Positions 25,700 to 38,000 of a stretch of DNA of 64,000 nt are shown piece by piece. Position 1 is the first letter of the stretch. The number at the start of each line of letters is the position of its first letter. Source of the stretch: Luidia sarsii (lineage: Eukaryota > Echinodermata > Asteroidea > Paxillosida > Luidiidae); assembly GCA_949987565.1 (NCBI GenBank), contig OX465116.1, positions 15,840,909-15,904,908 on the forward strand, read 5' to 3'. Both the position numbers and the translations under genes were made by a program. The notes beneath the pieces were generated by a model. It was not told the DNA's origin. It saw only the letters and a program-made list of their open reading frames with translations, and searched no databases.

Positions 25700-26620
25700 T
25701 CCCCAATTCACTTTCAATTACCCCAACCCACCCCAACTCAGCTGACTCGGTTAAACTCAACTAAACTCAACGCACCCCAACTCAGCTGACTCGGTTAAAC
25801 TCAACTAAACTCAACGCACCCCAACTCACCCTAGCTCACCCAACTCAGCTCAACTGAACTCGCCCCAACTCATCACTCCACATCAACTCACCCATCCCAA
25901 TTCATCTCAACTCAACTCAATTCAACTCAATTCAACTCAACTCATCACCCCACCCCAACTCACCCATCCCAATTCAACTCAACTCAACTCAATTCAACTC
26001 AATTCAACTTAACTTATCACCCCACATCAACTCACCCATCCCAATTCAACTCAACTCAACTCAATTCAACTCAATTCAACTCAACTCATCACCCCACCCC
26101 AACTCACCCATCCCAATTCAACTCAACTCAACTCAATTCAACTCAATTCAACTCAACTTATCACCCCACATCAACTCACCCATCCCAATTCAACTCAACT
26201 CAACTCAATTCAACTCAATTCAACTTAACTTATCACCCCACCCCAACTCACCCATCCCAATTCAACTGAACTCAACTCAATTCAACTCAATTCAACTCAA
26301 CTCATCACCCCACCCCAACTCACCCATCCCAATTCAACTCAACTCAACTCACCTCAGCTCAGCCAAACTCACCCATCCCAATTCAACTCAACTCAACTCA
26401 ATTCAACTCAATTCAACTCAACTCAACTCACCCCAACTCACCCATCCCAATTGAACTCAACTCAGCTCAGCCCAACTCACCCATCCCAATTCAACTCAAC
26501 TCAACTCAATTCAACTCAACTCAACTCAACTCAACTCAACTCAACTCACCCATCCCAATTCATCTCAACTCAACTCAAATAAACCCACCTCAGCTCAGCC
26601 CAACTCACCCCAGACCCAAC
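25700..26620. repeat. CAACT-based satellite with higher-order units
   Basis: Almost 1 kb consists of CAACT, CAATT and CACCCCA words. A repeated module of roughly 65-75 bp reads CACCCATCCCAATTCAACTC, further CAACT repeats, then TCATCACCCCAC. At the start, a 43-bp unit (CAACTCAGCTGACTCGGTTA onward) is tandemly duplicated. The plus strand is almost free of G. Confidence 0.93.
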
Positions 26621-27533
26621 TTCATACCCAGACGCCACTCCTCATCACTGCATGCACCACACAACCCAAATCCCGGCCATTCTATTAATAATGCACACGG
26701 TATTCAAACACGCACGTTCCAACTCTCGTGCAGCTCGTCAAAAATGACCCAGCTTAATGCAGTGGGTCAAAAATAAGATAAAATCTATAAATGTAAATGT
26801 TGTATTGAATAGGAACATCGCGATGTGTCATAGTGAACCCGTTGCACGTATTTAATTGAACAAGACGTTACGTAACCTTACGTAATACCCCGTTATTATT
26901 ATCAGAGGTTTAAATAATGCTGTATGTATGCAATTATGAATGTGCAATCAAAGTAAACTGAAGGTGAGTTACGTGAAAGGTTTTTGAAAGAAGATATTCG
27001 ATTTTATATCTTGTTTACAAAATCGTAAAGATGATGAAGTACACAATCAATGGAGGTTTATCATAATATAGGTTTATCATAAATTAAATACCATCATTAG
27101 CAGGAAGCCTTTTGAAAGGATGTTTGGATCAGACAGCTTGGTCAAACCCGGAAAAGGAAGGTACTTGCCGGTTTTTATTTGTGGTTTTGAAATGAGAGCT
27201 GTTGGGCATATCATTAACATAAATAGAGTCTTTGAAGGCTAACACACAAAGAAGAGGTCCACTTATTGATTTATCCCCAGCCCTCTAACCATTGACTTTT
27301 GATACAACAAAGGTGCATAATCGGCATGTTTGCATGGTTATTATTATTATGAATACAAAATGTGGACATTTTATTCTTGCCGGCAATAATACCCAAGTCA
27401 CATCCATATCCCTCACAGACTGGATTCTACTTTGTTTTCTTCTCTTTTCTCGTTGTCTGATGGTTTGGTTTGTGTTTTTGTTTTCGGTGTGAAGCAAGGT
27501 TGATTGGTATTATAGTCAATCAATAATCCATCC
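26621..27533. other. Intergenic, nothing identified
   Basis: AT-rich sequence between the satellite and the next foldback element. No coding or RNA signal was recognised. Confidence 0.5.
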
Positions 27534-27684
27534 TGTTTCGATCCTAGCAGGACCTTTCTCAAAGGGAGTGACCACTCTGCCTTTGAGAAAGGTCCTGCTG
27601 GGATCGAAACGTCAGGCCCACTAAATTTTGAGATTTACATTTTGGTAATTTTAGTCAGTTTTACTAAGCAGTTTGCAAAATTGT
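27534..27684. mobile_element. Foldback MITE-like element, good copy
   Basis: TGTTTCGATCCTAGCAGGAC and CTTTCTCAAAG are followed, after a spacer of about 15 bp, by CTTTGAGAAAGGTCCTGCTG, GGATCGAAACGTCAGGCCCA, and the outer segment GGTAATTTTAGTCAG with AAGCAGTTTGCAAAA. The architecture matches the copy at 10,712. Confidence 0.85.
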
Positions 27685-29166
27685 TGTATATGACTTTGAT
27701 AATCCATTCGTACTACAGCTGAGATACAACCCACTGGTTACACTTGGCTGATGTGTGCTCGTGACATTTGGACCGTTGATTCCTCCTGCACACAAGCTCC
27801 ATTTTGGCTCTAAACTCTGATGTCACCTGTGTGAAACCACGTGCTAACAACGGCCTGGAATCCATCTTGATTACCATGGCGACGTTCTGCGTAATGTTGT
27901 CCTTGGATGTCAGTGACTTGGCAATTCTTTTGGGCAGAAAATAATCGAACGGTTGAGCGACGTACGATGGGCCTACCACAAAACAAACTGGTGCGTCATA
28001 TTGTACGATATATTCAGTGCCTCAGTCACAGAAGAGTAGCCAAGGATTACCGTCATAGTCCGCAATGTGTCCCTTTATACGCCACAGCGAGATAACATGT
28101 TGATAAAGCTAGCTGTAGCAGACAGCGTAGATGAAGTCACAACCAAGTGGCCTTACCTCCAATGAGCTATTCACAGTTTTAATGTAAGTACCTCACTTGA
28201 AACGGGATACTCAGTGGTGTCGCAAGTAGTGCAGGCACTCTAGTGCATTCTTCTCCATACGATCTGAACATTTTATGTGCATATTTTTCTCACAGCTTCG
28301 GACTATCATTGTTCATTATTCGCTATAAATGTATGCATTGATAGTTGTGTGTAGTTAATGATTGTATAGCCCATATAAATAGTGCTTTTAATCTATAGCG
28401 TGACAATCACATGCAGTCATGACCACGTTGTTTCGGAAACGTTATCGTGTTGCAAACTAATGTAGTTTGCAAACGGAAATCAGACACAACCACTATCAGA
28501 GATGTAGTGATGTGAGTGTACCCAGTAGCCTGTTGACCTGCAATACAAACTCCATTTGTGTCCTGTATCAGTAAGAGTTGGCCCTTTCCTTTTATGTTTG
28601 TCAATGAACCCAATCAAAACAGCGAGATTCTTGACAAGCCATTCAGCAATTCCTGAAACTCTCGTCTTACCGGTATTTCAAGCTGAGGGTCGTTTACAAT
28701 CACGACACAATGGTTGCTGCTAGGAAGTGAATTCAGTGAATGCAAAGCATTGTCTGGGACATCACTCACCCGTAACGTGTATAGGATCTAAACACGCGAG
28801 TTGACGTGCAGAACCATTATTTTTCTACTAAGGCAAAGGCAGTTCTGTTTGAATTGTGGTTTTCCAAACCCAGAAATTACATGGTTTCGATCATCTTTCT
28901 CGAAGGCAGAATGATTGTGAAAAAGGTTTTGCTAAGATCGAAACGTTGTTTTTATTTTGTATGTAGCAAAATGAAATGATTATTTTCCAAAAAAAATAGA
29001 GCTGACGTTTCTATCTTAGCAGGTTTTTTCGAGAAATGTCCTGCTGGGATCGAATTGTATTTGCAATTTTACATCATGTTTGTATGATCTCAAGTCTCTT
29101 GCCAATCATTTCATGTTTCACTTAGTTCACGTTTGGTCAGCTCAAGCCACTCGATATCTTCTGACC
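27685..29166. other. 5' flank of AIFM2 with two foldback fragments
   Basis: Fragments of the foldback family lie at about 28,886-28,950 (GGTTTCGATCATCTTTCTCG and GCTAAGATCGAAACGTTG) and 29,004-29,057 (CTGACGTTTCTATCTTAGCA and GTCCTGCTGGGATCGAATTG). The second lies about 110 bp upstream of the AIFM2 ATG. No core promoter element was identified with confidence. Confidence 0.5.
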
Positions 29167-32108
29167 ATGGGACAGTCTGCGAGTAACGGGAAGACATCGC
29201 ATCATCACGTGGTAATCATTGGTGCAGGTTACGGAGGCATATCTGTCGCCACCAAGCTTCAAGGGGATTTCAAGGTGACCTTGATTGACCCCAAGGAATC
29301 CTTCCATCACTGCGTTGCTGCTTTAAGGGCGTGCACAGAAAAAGGTAATTATCCCAATTTGCTTGAGAAGGGATGTTTCGTTTTCCAGTATTTTTTTTTT
29401 TACATGCTATTGTAGGGCAGTAGGCCTATAAGCAAAAATGTTACAAACTGCTTGCTGACAAAAGTGACCAAAAAGCGAAAATATCAGACAATTAATAAGG
29501 AGGGCCTAACGTTTCAATCCTAGCAATCCTTCATCGAAGGTCCTGTTAGGATCCATACCGCTAAGGATCTTAATGGTTGAGGTTTGCTATGTTTTCCCAT
29601 TGAAGTCGGTAACAGTTTGCAACTTTTTGTTTTATTACGTGAAGTTACTCACTTGATCACTCTTTCCACTATTTCCTGGACAGGTATTGCAAGGCAAAGT
29701 TTTATTCCATATGAACCAACCTTTGGTCAAAGTTTTAAGCGTGGCTTTGTGGAAGCAATCGACTGGAATGCCAAAAAGGTGACGTTGAAGGGAGGAGAGG
29801 AGGTTGGGTATGATTTCCTTGTCATAGCAACAGGAAGTCGTGGATCATTCCCTGCCAAAGTGTCTGGAGGCGAAGATACTAGTGTCTACATCTCGCAGTA
29901 TTTTGAAATATTCCAGAAGGTAATTAAAACTTCCTTTCTAATCGTAAATATTCATTGTATGCGTGGTGATTGAAAAAAAACCCTTTTAATGAATTAAAGT
30001 TAATTAACTAGTGCGTTTCGCATTATTTTGTTTAATTTACTGCTTCAGGTTCCTTTAAACATCTCTCATTAATTGTGTTGAATAGATAACACGACCAAAT
30101 TCTAAATGTTACGCTTGCACGAGCCTTTAGTCTGTACATGAGTGATTTGAAACGTCTTTTTTTCTGACAGATACAATGCAGTCAGGATATCGTTGTAATT
30201 GGTGGAGGTGCAGTGGGTGTGGAGATGGCAGGGGAACTTGCCACAGATTACAAGGATAAAGAAGTAACACTGGTGCACTCTAAGGACTATCTGGTGCAAG
30301 GCAACTTTAATTCCAAATTCAGAAAAGGAGCGATGGACCAACTACAGGCCAAAGGAGTCCGTCTTGTTCTTGGTAAATCTTTATCTTGATGTCCTTCTGA
30401 AATGTGTTGCTTTCTCTCAGTTTGCTATATTCTCAACATTTAGAGGGCCTGACGTTTCGATCCTAGCAGGACCTTTCTCAAAGGCAGAGAAAGGCCCTTT
30501 TCCTTGACAAAACAGATACAAAAGCTGGTAGCTGGTACAGACAAAAGCTGGTAGGGTGAGATCAAAGGGAAGGGGAAGGAGAAGGGCATGTTGAAAATCT
30601 GAAATGTCTTATTATAACACTTAATAATTATTTACAAAGGGCTTTATTATTTGTTTTTAATTATATTCATTATACCTTAAATCAGTTTCCTGTCACTTGT
30701 TCAGGTGAGAGAGTTTCCAATCTGGATGAGCTTCCACGAGATGGATCTTCAAGATGTACTGTCAGGACTGACAAAGGAACAACTATTGGAGCTGATCTCG
30801 TCATTTGCTGTCTGGGTCTTCCTTGTGATTCCTCGGCATATGCATCCTCACTGAGTAAGTCAGCATCAAATCGTTATTTCTTGTAGTATTTTGCTAGTTC
30901 TTTGCGATTTCCACCTGTATGCCTATAATGACCAGTTGTCTCGGTGTTACGTAATGTTTACCATGGCTGAATTTATCCTTCTGAGAATATGGAAAATCAA
31001 CGGTGTTCTCTTGGGCTAAATGATCTAAAATATGTAGGCATAGTCATCGTACGTTTGAATCCGATACGGACCCGAATTCATCCTTTGATATTTTTCCTTT
31101 GAGAAAGGTTGAAACGTCATGCTTTCTACATTTGTGATATTTTATGATTTAATCATTTATGAGTCTGTGAGCTGTTGGCAACATTTCCGTATAATAAAAA
31201 CTCAACTGATCATAACAATATTGCTTGACAATGTTCTGTGACGTCATCCTGTTACTTCCAGGCAGTAGTATGGAGAAGACGGGCCATCTTAAGGTGAATG
31301 AGTTTTTTCAAGTGACGGGTGTGGAGGACGTGTTTGCCATTGGAGACTGCTGTAATATTGACCCTGTCAAACTAGCCTTTCTTGCCGGTATGCATGGGGA
31401 GATCGTTGCCATGAATATCAAGATGATTGTCCAAGGAAAAACCAAGCTCAAAGCCTGGAAAAATCGTGAGTTTTCTCGAAGGGATATAAAAATGATACAA
31501 GGAGACCTTCTTGAGCTGATTAAACTGCTTACAATTCTGAAATGTAATGGTGCAATCTTTTGGATGAAAGATGAACTAATTAATAAATCAGAATGATTTC
31601 TTCAGTGAATCATTTTACACCAATTCTTTGTCCGTGATTGACGAAAGCAAAATCTGACCAATATATATTTTTGGGATTTATAAGGCCTATGTCTTATTTT
31701 TTAAGGGATTTATAAGGCCTATGTCTTATTTTTTCTAAGATCTATCAGTGTATTGACTGTAATTGCACTTTTATCGTATTTTGTAGTGTGCTTATCATAC
31801 TTTTATATGTGTACTAATTTTAATCAATGTGTCTTAATGTATTTTTTAGGCGGCAGCCACAATGAATTCTACGATGTATCTGAATATGTCTGTAGCAATA
31901 AAGAATTATTATTATTATGATTCTTTCTCCATCAGCTGGACCCATGATACTCTTGCCTGTCGGACGAGATGGAGGAATGTTCCAGGTGGGGTCGTTCGTC
32001 TTCGGATCTTTCTTCACACGAAAGTTAAAAAGTGAAGGGTTGTTCATTTCTAAACAGTGGGCGACTATGAAGCAACAAGTTCCTCAACGTAAAGATTCTG
32101 AGTTTTGA
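29167..32108 (+). CDS. AIFM2: AIFM2 / FSP1, ferroptosis suppressor NAD(P)H:quinone oxidoreductase
   Basis: Six exons join in phase: 29,167-29,344; 29,684-29,919; 30,171-30,372; 30,705-30,854; 31,262-31,465; 31,936-32,108. The product is 380 aa, close to the roughly 373 aa of the vertebrate protein. The family reduces CoQ10 and vitamin K at membranes. Seen here: N-terminal MGQSAS, a myristoylation-type start as in FSP1; FAD-binding VIIGAGYGGIS; the family motif SFHHCVAALRA; LVIATGS; NAD(P)-binding VVIGGGAVGVEMA, which keeps the Glu after GV; and AIGDC near the C terminus. The C-terminal KSEGLF keeps the Lys and Phe corresponding to human K355 and F360. The start has a good context (ACCATGG). 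A poly(A) signal AATAAA sits 19 nt after the stop. Introns 1, 3 and 4 carry foldback-family pieces. Confidence 0.95.
29435..29628. mobile_element. Full-length-looking foldback element in AIFM2 intron 1
   Basis: Left end AAAAATGTTACAAACTGCTT and GCTGACAAAAGTGACC is mirrored by right end GGTAACAGTTTGCAACTTTT. Inside, AGGGCCTAACGTTTCAATCC and GAAGGTCCTGTTAGGATCC form the usual core. This copy suggests the full element is a palindrome of about 190-200 bp, with the CAAACTGCTT segment at each terminus. Confidence 0.75.
30446..30498. mobile_element. Foldback-family core in AIFM2 intron 3
   Basis: AGGGCCTGACGTTTCGATCC then TAGCAGGACCTTTCTCAAAG and GCAGAGAAAGG. A weaker fragment is in intron 4 at about 31,100-31,125 (TTTGAGAAAGGTTGAAACGT). 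Confidence 0.75.
31673..31736. repeat. 32-bp direct duplication in AIFM2 intron 5
   Basis: GGGATTTATAAGGCCTATGT followed by CTTATTTTTT appears at 31,673 and again at 31,705, a period of 32 bp. Confidence 0.85.
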
Positions 32109-33419
32109 AAACAACAACAACACACCAATAAAACATTTTTCCCGGAAGCTTAACGCGACTTGCTTCTGATGATTTTGATCTCCTAGGGATACCATTGTCC
32201 ACGACTGTCTTGACAAAAGTAAAGGCCTAAGAGGCTACAGAATATATTACAAGTATAGTCTATTTGCATATAAATTATTTTCTTTCATAACAACATCAAT
32301 TACTACGATTGGTTATGGCAACTTAAAAGTACAAGTAATTTTTTTTTAGACTATTAATTTTTTAACCGACTCCATTGCAACAGTGCATGGCTTTGATGAA
32401 GGGTTAGGCTTCTCAAACTCTTTCAAGGTTTGGTGTCAGGCAGATATTGCTTTCAAAACAATCTTTCAACTTGTACTTTCTACAAATCAACCGACCTGTA
32501 ATTGGCGACTCGATCGCTGTTGGATTTTGTTAATAAATAAATAAATCATCAGAATGGAAATCTGAAACGGAGCCTATACCTGGCTGCGGGCAGTTTTATT
32601 GATTAATAAAAATTCAGTGGGAGGGTAATTATTTCGAACTGGTAAAATAAAAATGGCCTTTATTTTTAGAATGAGAGGATGCCATTACTACACTACACTA
32701 CCATTCGTGCTTTGAGTCGTCGGAATGGTCTGAGCGATTTGATCCTATGAAGAATGTACACAGAAGGTATTGTGTCCTGACTTCCCTTTGTGTTTGAAAT
32801 CAGCGAATCGTGCCATTCGCGAGACCCTGACGTTGTACGGTGTGCCTGTTGCATGATGGTGGTAAATGAGGAGCGTTCAAATGCGTAGCTACTAGGCACG
32901 GACAGGAACTGCCTTTACAGACTGTGCTCATGGGAATTACAGGTAAATTAACTCTCGGAATTAATATTGGTGCTGGGGAAAGTATCTGGCACTAGAAATA
33001 ACAGACATTGACATTATAGCGTCGTAATGCTGGTGTGTACATTGTGAAGAATTCGATGTCTTCGTACAGTGTATGTCGTCTGTCTTACAAACGTTTGGGA
33101 CAGTAGGGGCATATGATGGTTTATTGAAATTGGTAACTAATAATGGTTGGAAAAAAAAACAGCTAGCGTTCTCTTTGTCACTTTTGTCAAAGAAAAACTG
33201 ACTGGGAAATTTTGAAGAAATTAAACATTTCCGAGGAAACTTTCCCGAGCTACTTGCTGAATCACTTTACGCCGTATGATGGCGCTATTCAAGTATAGTG
33301 GACTAAAACCACAGCAAGACGGGACTCGGGGAGATTTTCGAATAATTAATTCTCTCTCTCTCTTAGCGATTAATCAGGAATCACAGAGTAGCATCTTGAC
33401 CAATGAAAACGGGAAAACA
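32109..33419. other. Convergent intergenic, no gene seen
   Basis: The 3' flank of AIFM2. No domain-bearing frame and no repeat was recognised. Confidence 0.5.
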
Positions 33420-33522
33420 ACCTTTACTATGACCTCTACTATGACCTTCACTATGACCTTCACTATGACCTTTACTATGACCTTTACTATGACCTTCACT
33501 ATGACCTTTACTATGGCCTCTA
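33420..33522. repeat. 12-bp tandem repeat (TTCACTATGACC)
   Basis: About eight copies of TTYACTATGACC in a row, with CTCTACTATGACC variants at the edges. A short frame stays open through it (Thr-Met-Thr-Phe repeats) as a by-product of the period. Confidence 0.9.
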
Positions 33523-35087
33523 CTATAAGCATTTCCACAGCCTATGCCTCAAAGCAGAGGGATGTTATGTTGCCATAGCAATGGTCCGAGATCGAGACAA
33601 AGTCGAAAGTCGAACACTGGACCAAGCAGAGAAGCTGGCGGTTACTCAACTTTTCAGAATACTGTTGATCAGATATGTTTCAATTAGGCTCTATTCTAAT
33701 AATTACTGATTGTAAAAGAGCAAAATGAAATGTGCCCTGGATTGATCCTATGCTCCTGGTTGAATGAATGTAACAGCGCTATACCACTTCAGCTATGCAA
33801 CTGCTAGCATTAGGTTAATAATTGGTCAACTATTCTTGTAAGAATTGGGGGTACAATCAGCCATTAATTACATGCAATTAGAGTAAGAAAGCTGGAAATA
33901 AAAGTACATAAACACACATTAATAAATCACAATACAAAAATATTTTATTAGCTTCTTTAAACCAATTAATTTGACATTTTCAAATCCAAGTGTTATTTAT
34001 CAGCATTTACTTTTTGTTTCGATAATCTGCGAACTGATTTGCTCATAGCTAAGCCGGATATCTCTATCATGCAAAGGGGACAGCTGTATTTGTTTTTTAT
34101 TTCAGCAGGGTTTTATTTCTCGGTTTACTCAGATTTCTGGTCAATCTGTTGTAAGTTTTCCCTTTTTCGAATCCAGTCAATGATAAACTGCTTTATCCAT
34201 AAAGTCAACATTTTTAAGGGATTATTTCCAGGCTGAGATATCTTGTTTACTCTGGTATAGCGCCCTCTTGTTTTTCACCTTATTCAAATCAGCCAGTTTA
34301 TCATTAAATTCATGGTATGGAAACTCCTATGGTCCCTTGGTTTTCATTTCAAATAAAATCATAACTTCAATCAAACAAGTTAAAGGAAAAACTGAGTTTT
34401 AAGCAATTTTAGAAATAATGGCAAAGAAAATCTGACGACTGGGACAAGCGCGAGACCTCTGGCTTGACGTTCCAGTGTTCTTACAAAATATAGAACTTAA
34501 TCAGTTCTGAGAAATTGTATATCATTATTTGGCTAATAATCTTCATTTGTAGTCTTTTTTTAAAATTATTTATCCTTAAAATGGTTGACACTTCTTTCAA
34601 ATTTAATGTCAAATTACAGCAACATTTCCTCATCCAAATAAAGCGTTTTATATAGTACATCTTATGCTCTCTGACACTCTGTGGTCCTATATTCCCTTCA
34701 TTTCATCAATAACAAGGCGCCTCGTCTCATCCAACTCAGCATTACTCTTAGTTGACGACGCTGTCTGTAAAGATCCAGTGCTGTCCTCTGGGTCACTCTC
34801 TTCCCATACTGTCAGCAAAAATCAATGGTCATAGGTCAAAGGTCAGTGATTTTGGCATTCCTTGCATCATGTGCCCACCTGCAATATCACTAGTTTCTTT
34901 CAAGGAAGAAGCGTTTGTTTGGATTATTGTGATGCTAACATATTACTGGTTGTAACTGGCACTATCATAGATACAAGTCAAATAATGACAAAGTCACAGA
35001 TATTGACTCAATTTGTTATTTTTTCATTGTTAGTTCTCAATGAGAACATCCGTTTCCCAATCTCTAGCAGAGGGCTGGGAGCAGGAT
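33523..35087. other. 3' flank of the zinc-finger gene, nothing identified
   Basis: Between the 12-bp repeat and the stop codon of the minus-strand zinc-finger gene. AT-rich, with no supported feature; part of it may be 3' UTR. Confidence 0.5.
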
Positions 35088-38000
35088 CTACGTACCAAGG
35101 ACCTGTGAGCCGTCTTCTTGTAGATCTTTAAGAGCAACTCTTTTCTTGACTCCATTGTCTACTACCACTTCTATGGATTGTTTCCCATTGATGCATTGCA
35201 CAGCTGCTGATACTTGGTTGCCATCTTCATCAATTAGCTGCACCTGTTACATGGGATCAAATAGACAAATTAATCAATTATTTTAACAATACATGTGCCA
35301 ACAATTAGGGGCCTAGAATGTCTATGCAATGAGGACTTTTCTCTGTGGCAGCTTGTTTAGTTAACAATTGTCAGATCCTCCATTTTCTTTTAAGATTTGA
35401 ATCATTTCGGCAATTTTGGTCAGGGAGTCTTTTGCAACTTAACTGTAACATTCAACATTATTCATAATTCAACATTATTAATAGAAAACAGGACATCTGT
35501 ATGTTTTGCTAATAAATCAAACCAAACTTTGTCGACAAAGTTCTGGTGACTTCTCACTTTAAACTACTCTCAACATTAAAACACTTTCATAACACACCAC
35601 ATTCCGTCTGAATGCAACACCTTTCACTAATTCTGAACTCACCTCTTCCACCTCTGTATGTAATTTCTCCTGTCCACTTCCATCCATCTGGCCAATAAGT
35701 TCATCCTCATCATCTGCAGATTCTCCATTTTCCTAAATATCCAATAAAAATATATCAAGGGCACGGGTACATTAATCCAAAGGCCTGGTTTCAAATTCCG
35801 GTCAATACAATGTTGTAATTTATTTTTAATTGTTAAAATTTCCCCATGTTTCCTTTCCTTTTTGCTCCATTTGTAAATAAAGTTAAGATGTGACAGATGG
35901 GAAATAAATGAACTCAAAAGTGGATACCGTCAAAGACACTTCAACTTACATACATGTATTGAAGAAAATTGTAATGATTTCTTAAAAGCAAATCTTACTG
36001 TAGTTGTAATGATTTCCTAAAAGCCAATCTTACTGTAATTTAAAGAGGTTTTGCCCTTACTCAACGTGGTAAACAGTAAACACTGAATGCTCAGTGCTTT
36101 GAAATCTTACTGTAGTTGTAATGATTTCCTTAAAGCAAATCTTACTTGTAGTTGATCCTGGTTTGTTGGTGATGAAGAAATCTCGACCTCTCCCTGTAAG
36201 CTGTAGGAGTGGAAGGTTTGTATTGCATTGGAGATCTCATTCAGAGCCTCACTGTTCTCTGAAGCCAATAATGTCTCTTTGTCTTGGTGTTGGCTGGATT
36301 TTGGCAAGACGTACAGAATCTGTCATTACAGAGGAAAGAAGGAAGAATTCAGATGTGAAGATGACGGCAATCATGTCAAGGATGGCATTTTCCTCCTTAT
36401 CTCTTTCTATAATGCCATATTATCTAACCCCTCACCTTTCCACTTTGCAAACTTCCATCATTCGGATCTTTCTTCTCAAAAAGTCTTCCTGTCTCATGAG
36501 CTTTCAGATGAGCTCGGAAGCGTTGTTTCCAGGCCGTGGAGAAGTTGCACTTGGTACAGATGAGCCGGACTGAAGAGTGCTTGGCCATGTGACCCACTAA
36601 ATGCTGCTTGTTGGCCGTTGCATAATCACATTTGTCACACTTGAATGGCTTAATACCTGAGAAGAGTAAAGCACATAAATTATACCATCTTTACTTTACA
36701 ATTTAAAGACCCTTTTAATTTGATCCTAGGTCTACAAGGTTTGAACCAGGGCATTCTGCTTCGAGAAAAACTCTGCAAAGATGAAAACACCAGGCCATCT
36801 AAATACTTGGGCCATACTAAGCAGTATATGGCGACTCATATTTTTGCATTGTTCAAAATTAGAGTAATATGCAAACAAGTTGCAAACTGCTTACAGACTA
36901 AAATGACCAAATAATAGAAGGACCTGATGTTTCAATCCTGGCAGGACCTTTTCAAAGGTATTGGTAGGTCCTGTTATGATCGAAACATCAGGCCCTCTTA
37001 ATTGTTGAAATTAGCTGAAGTTTGCTTGTTCAGCTGCATTTAGTTTATTTTTGTTAAAATTTATGGAACATTAGGAGGGGCCGACGTTTTGATCGTACGT
37101 AGTAAGACCTTTCTCTATTAATTGATATCCTCGGTGGTGACATGAATGGCGATCATACCTGTGTGTTTGGCAATGTGCACATGCATCTGAGTCATGTTGA
37201 TAGCAGAGTAATCACAGTGTCCACATTTAAACGGTTTCACATCGGAATGCTTGGCCATGTGTCTCTTTAGGCTGTTTTTGTAGGCGGTCTGGTACCCACA
37301 CTCATTACAGGAATAGCTTTTATCTGGCTTTTGACGCTCTGTGTTATGTCTGGTCATGTGTCTTTGAAGACTGTAGCGATGAGAGGTTCTGTAGTCACAG
37401 GAGGAACACTTGAAGGTCTTTGAGGGTGGGTCAGTCACACTATGCTTCAACTCATGGTTCAGCATCTAAATAAATAAAAAATAATAAACATCACATCCAA
37501 ATTGTGTTAACTCACATGGTGTACGTATTTGCAAGGTTTACTTTGGTCTTTTACCAGCTAAAATAAGGTTGGAAGCTCCCGACTGAATTACAAAATTATA
37601 AATATTGGAGGAACTGGCATTTTGCTACCCACAAAAGGGTTGTAATAGGATAGCGATGTCAGGCACAAAACCAATACGTAATTATTGTCAGACACCCAAG
37701 GTCCAGTTTGATTCAGGATGCCAATCACAAAATACAAACATTCTGGATGAAGTAGAAAGTTCACTAAATTTAATTCTTACACATTGGTAAAACAACACAG
37801 TTGTACAGTCTTTTGAAGGTTGAGGCAGTTTGCAAATATCTGTGATACTTTGCTCACCTGTTGTTTGTGTGATGCTGTGTAATCACAGAAGACACACTTT
37901 AATGGTTTGACAGTCGAGTGTCTCAGCTCATGAGATTTCAAGTTTTGTTTGGTGGTGGTAGCAAAGTCACATCCTTCTTGCTCACACTTGTAGACTTTGT

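Noticed and set aside
37605..37790. Plus-strand frame in the zinc-finger intron
   Set aside because: Intronic, short and without features; the minus-strand gene explains the region.
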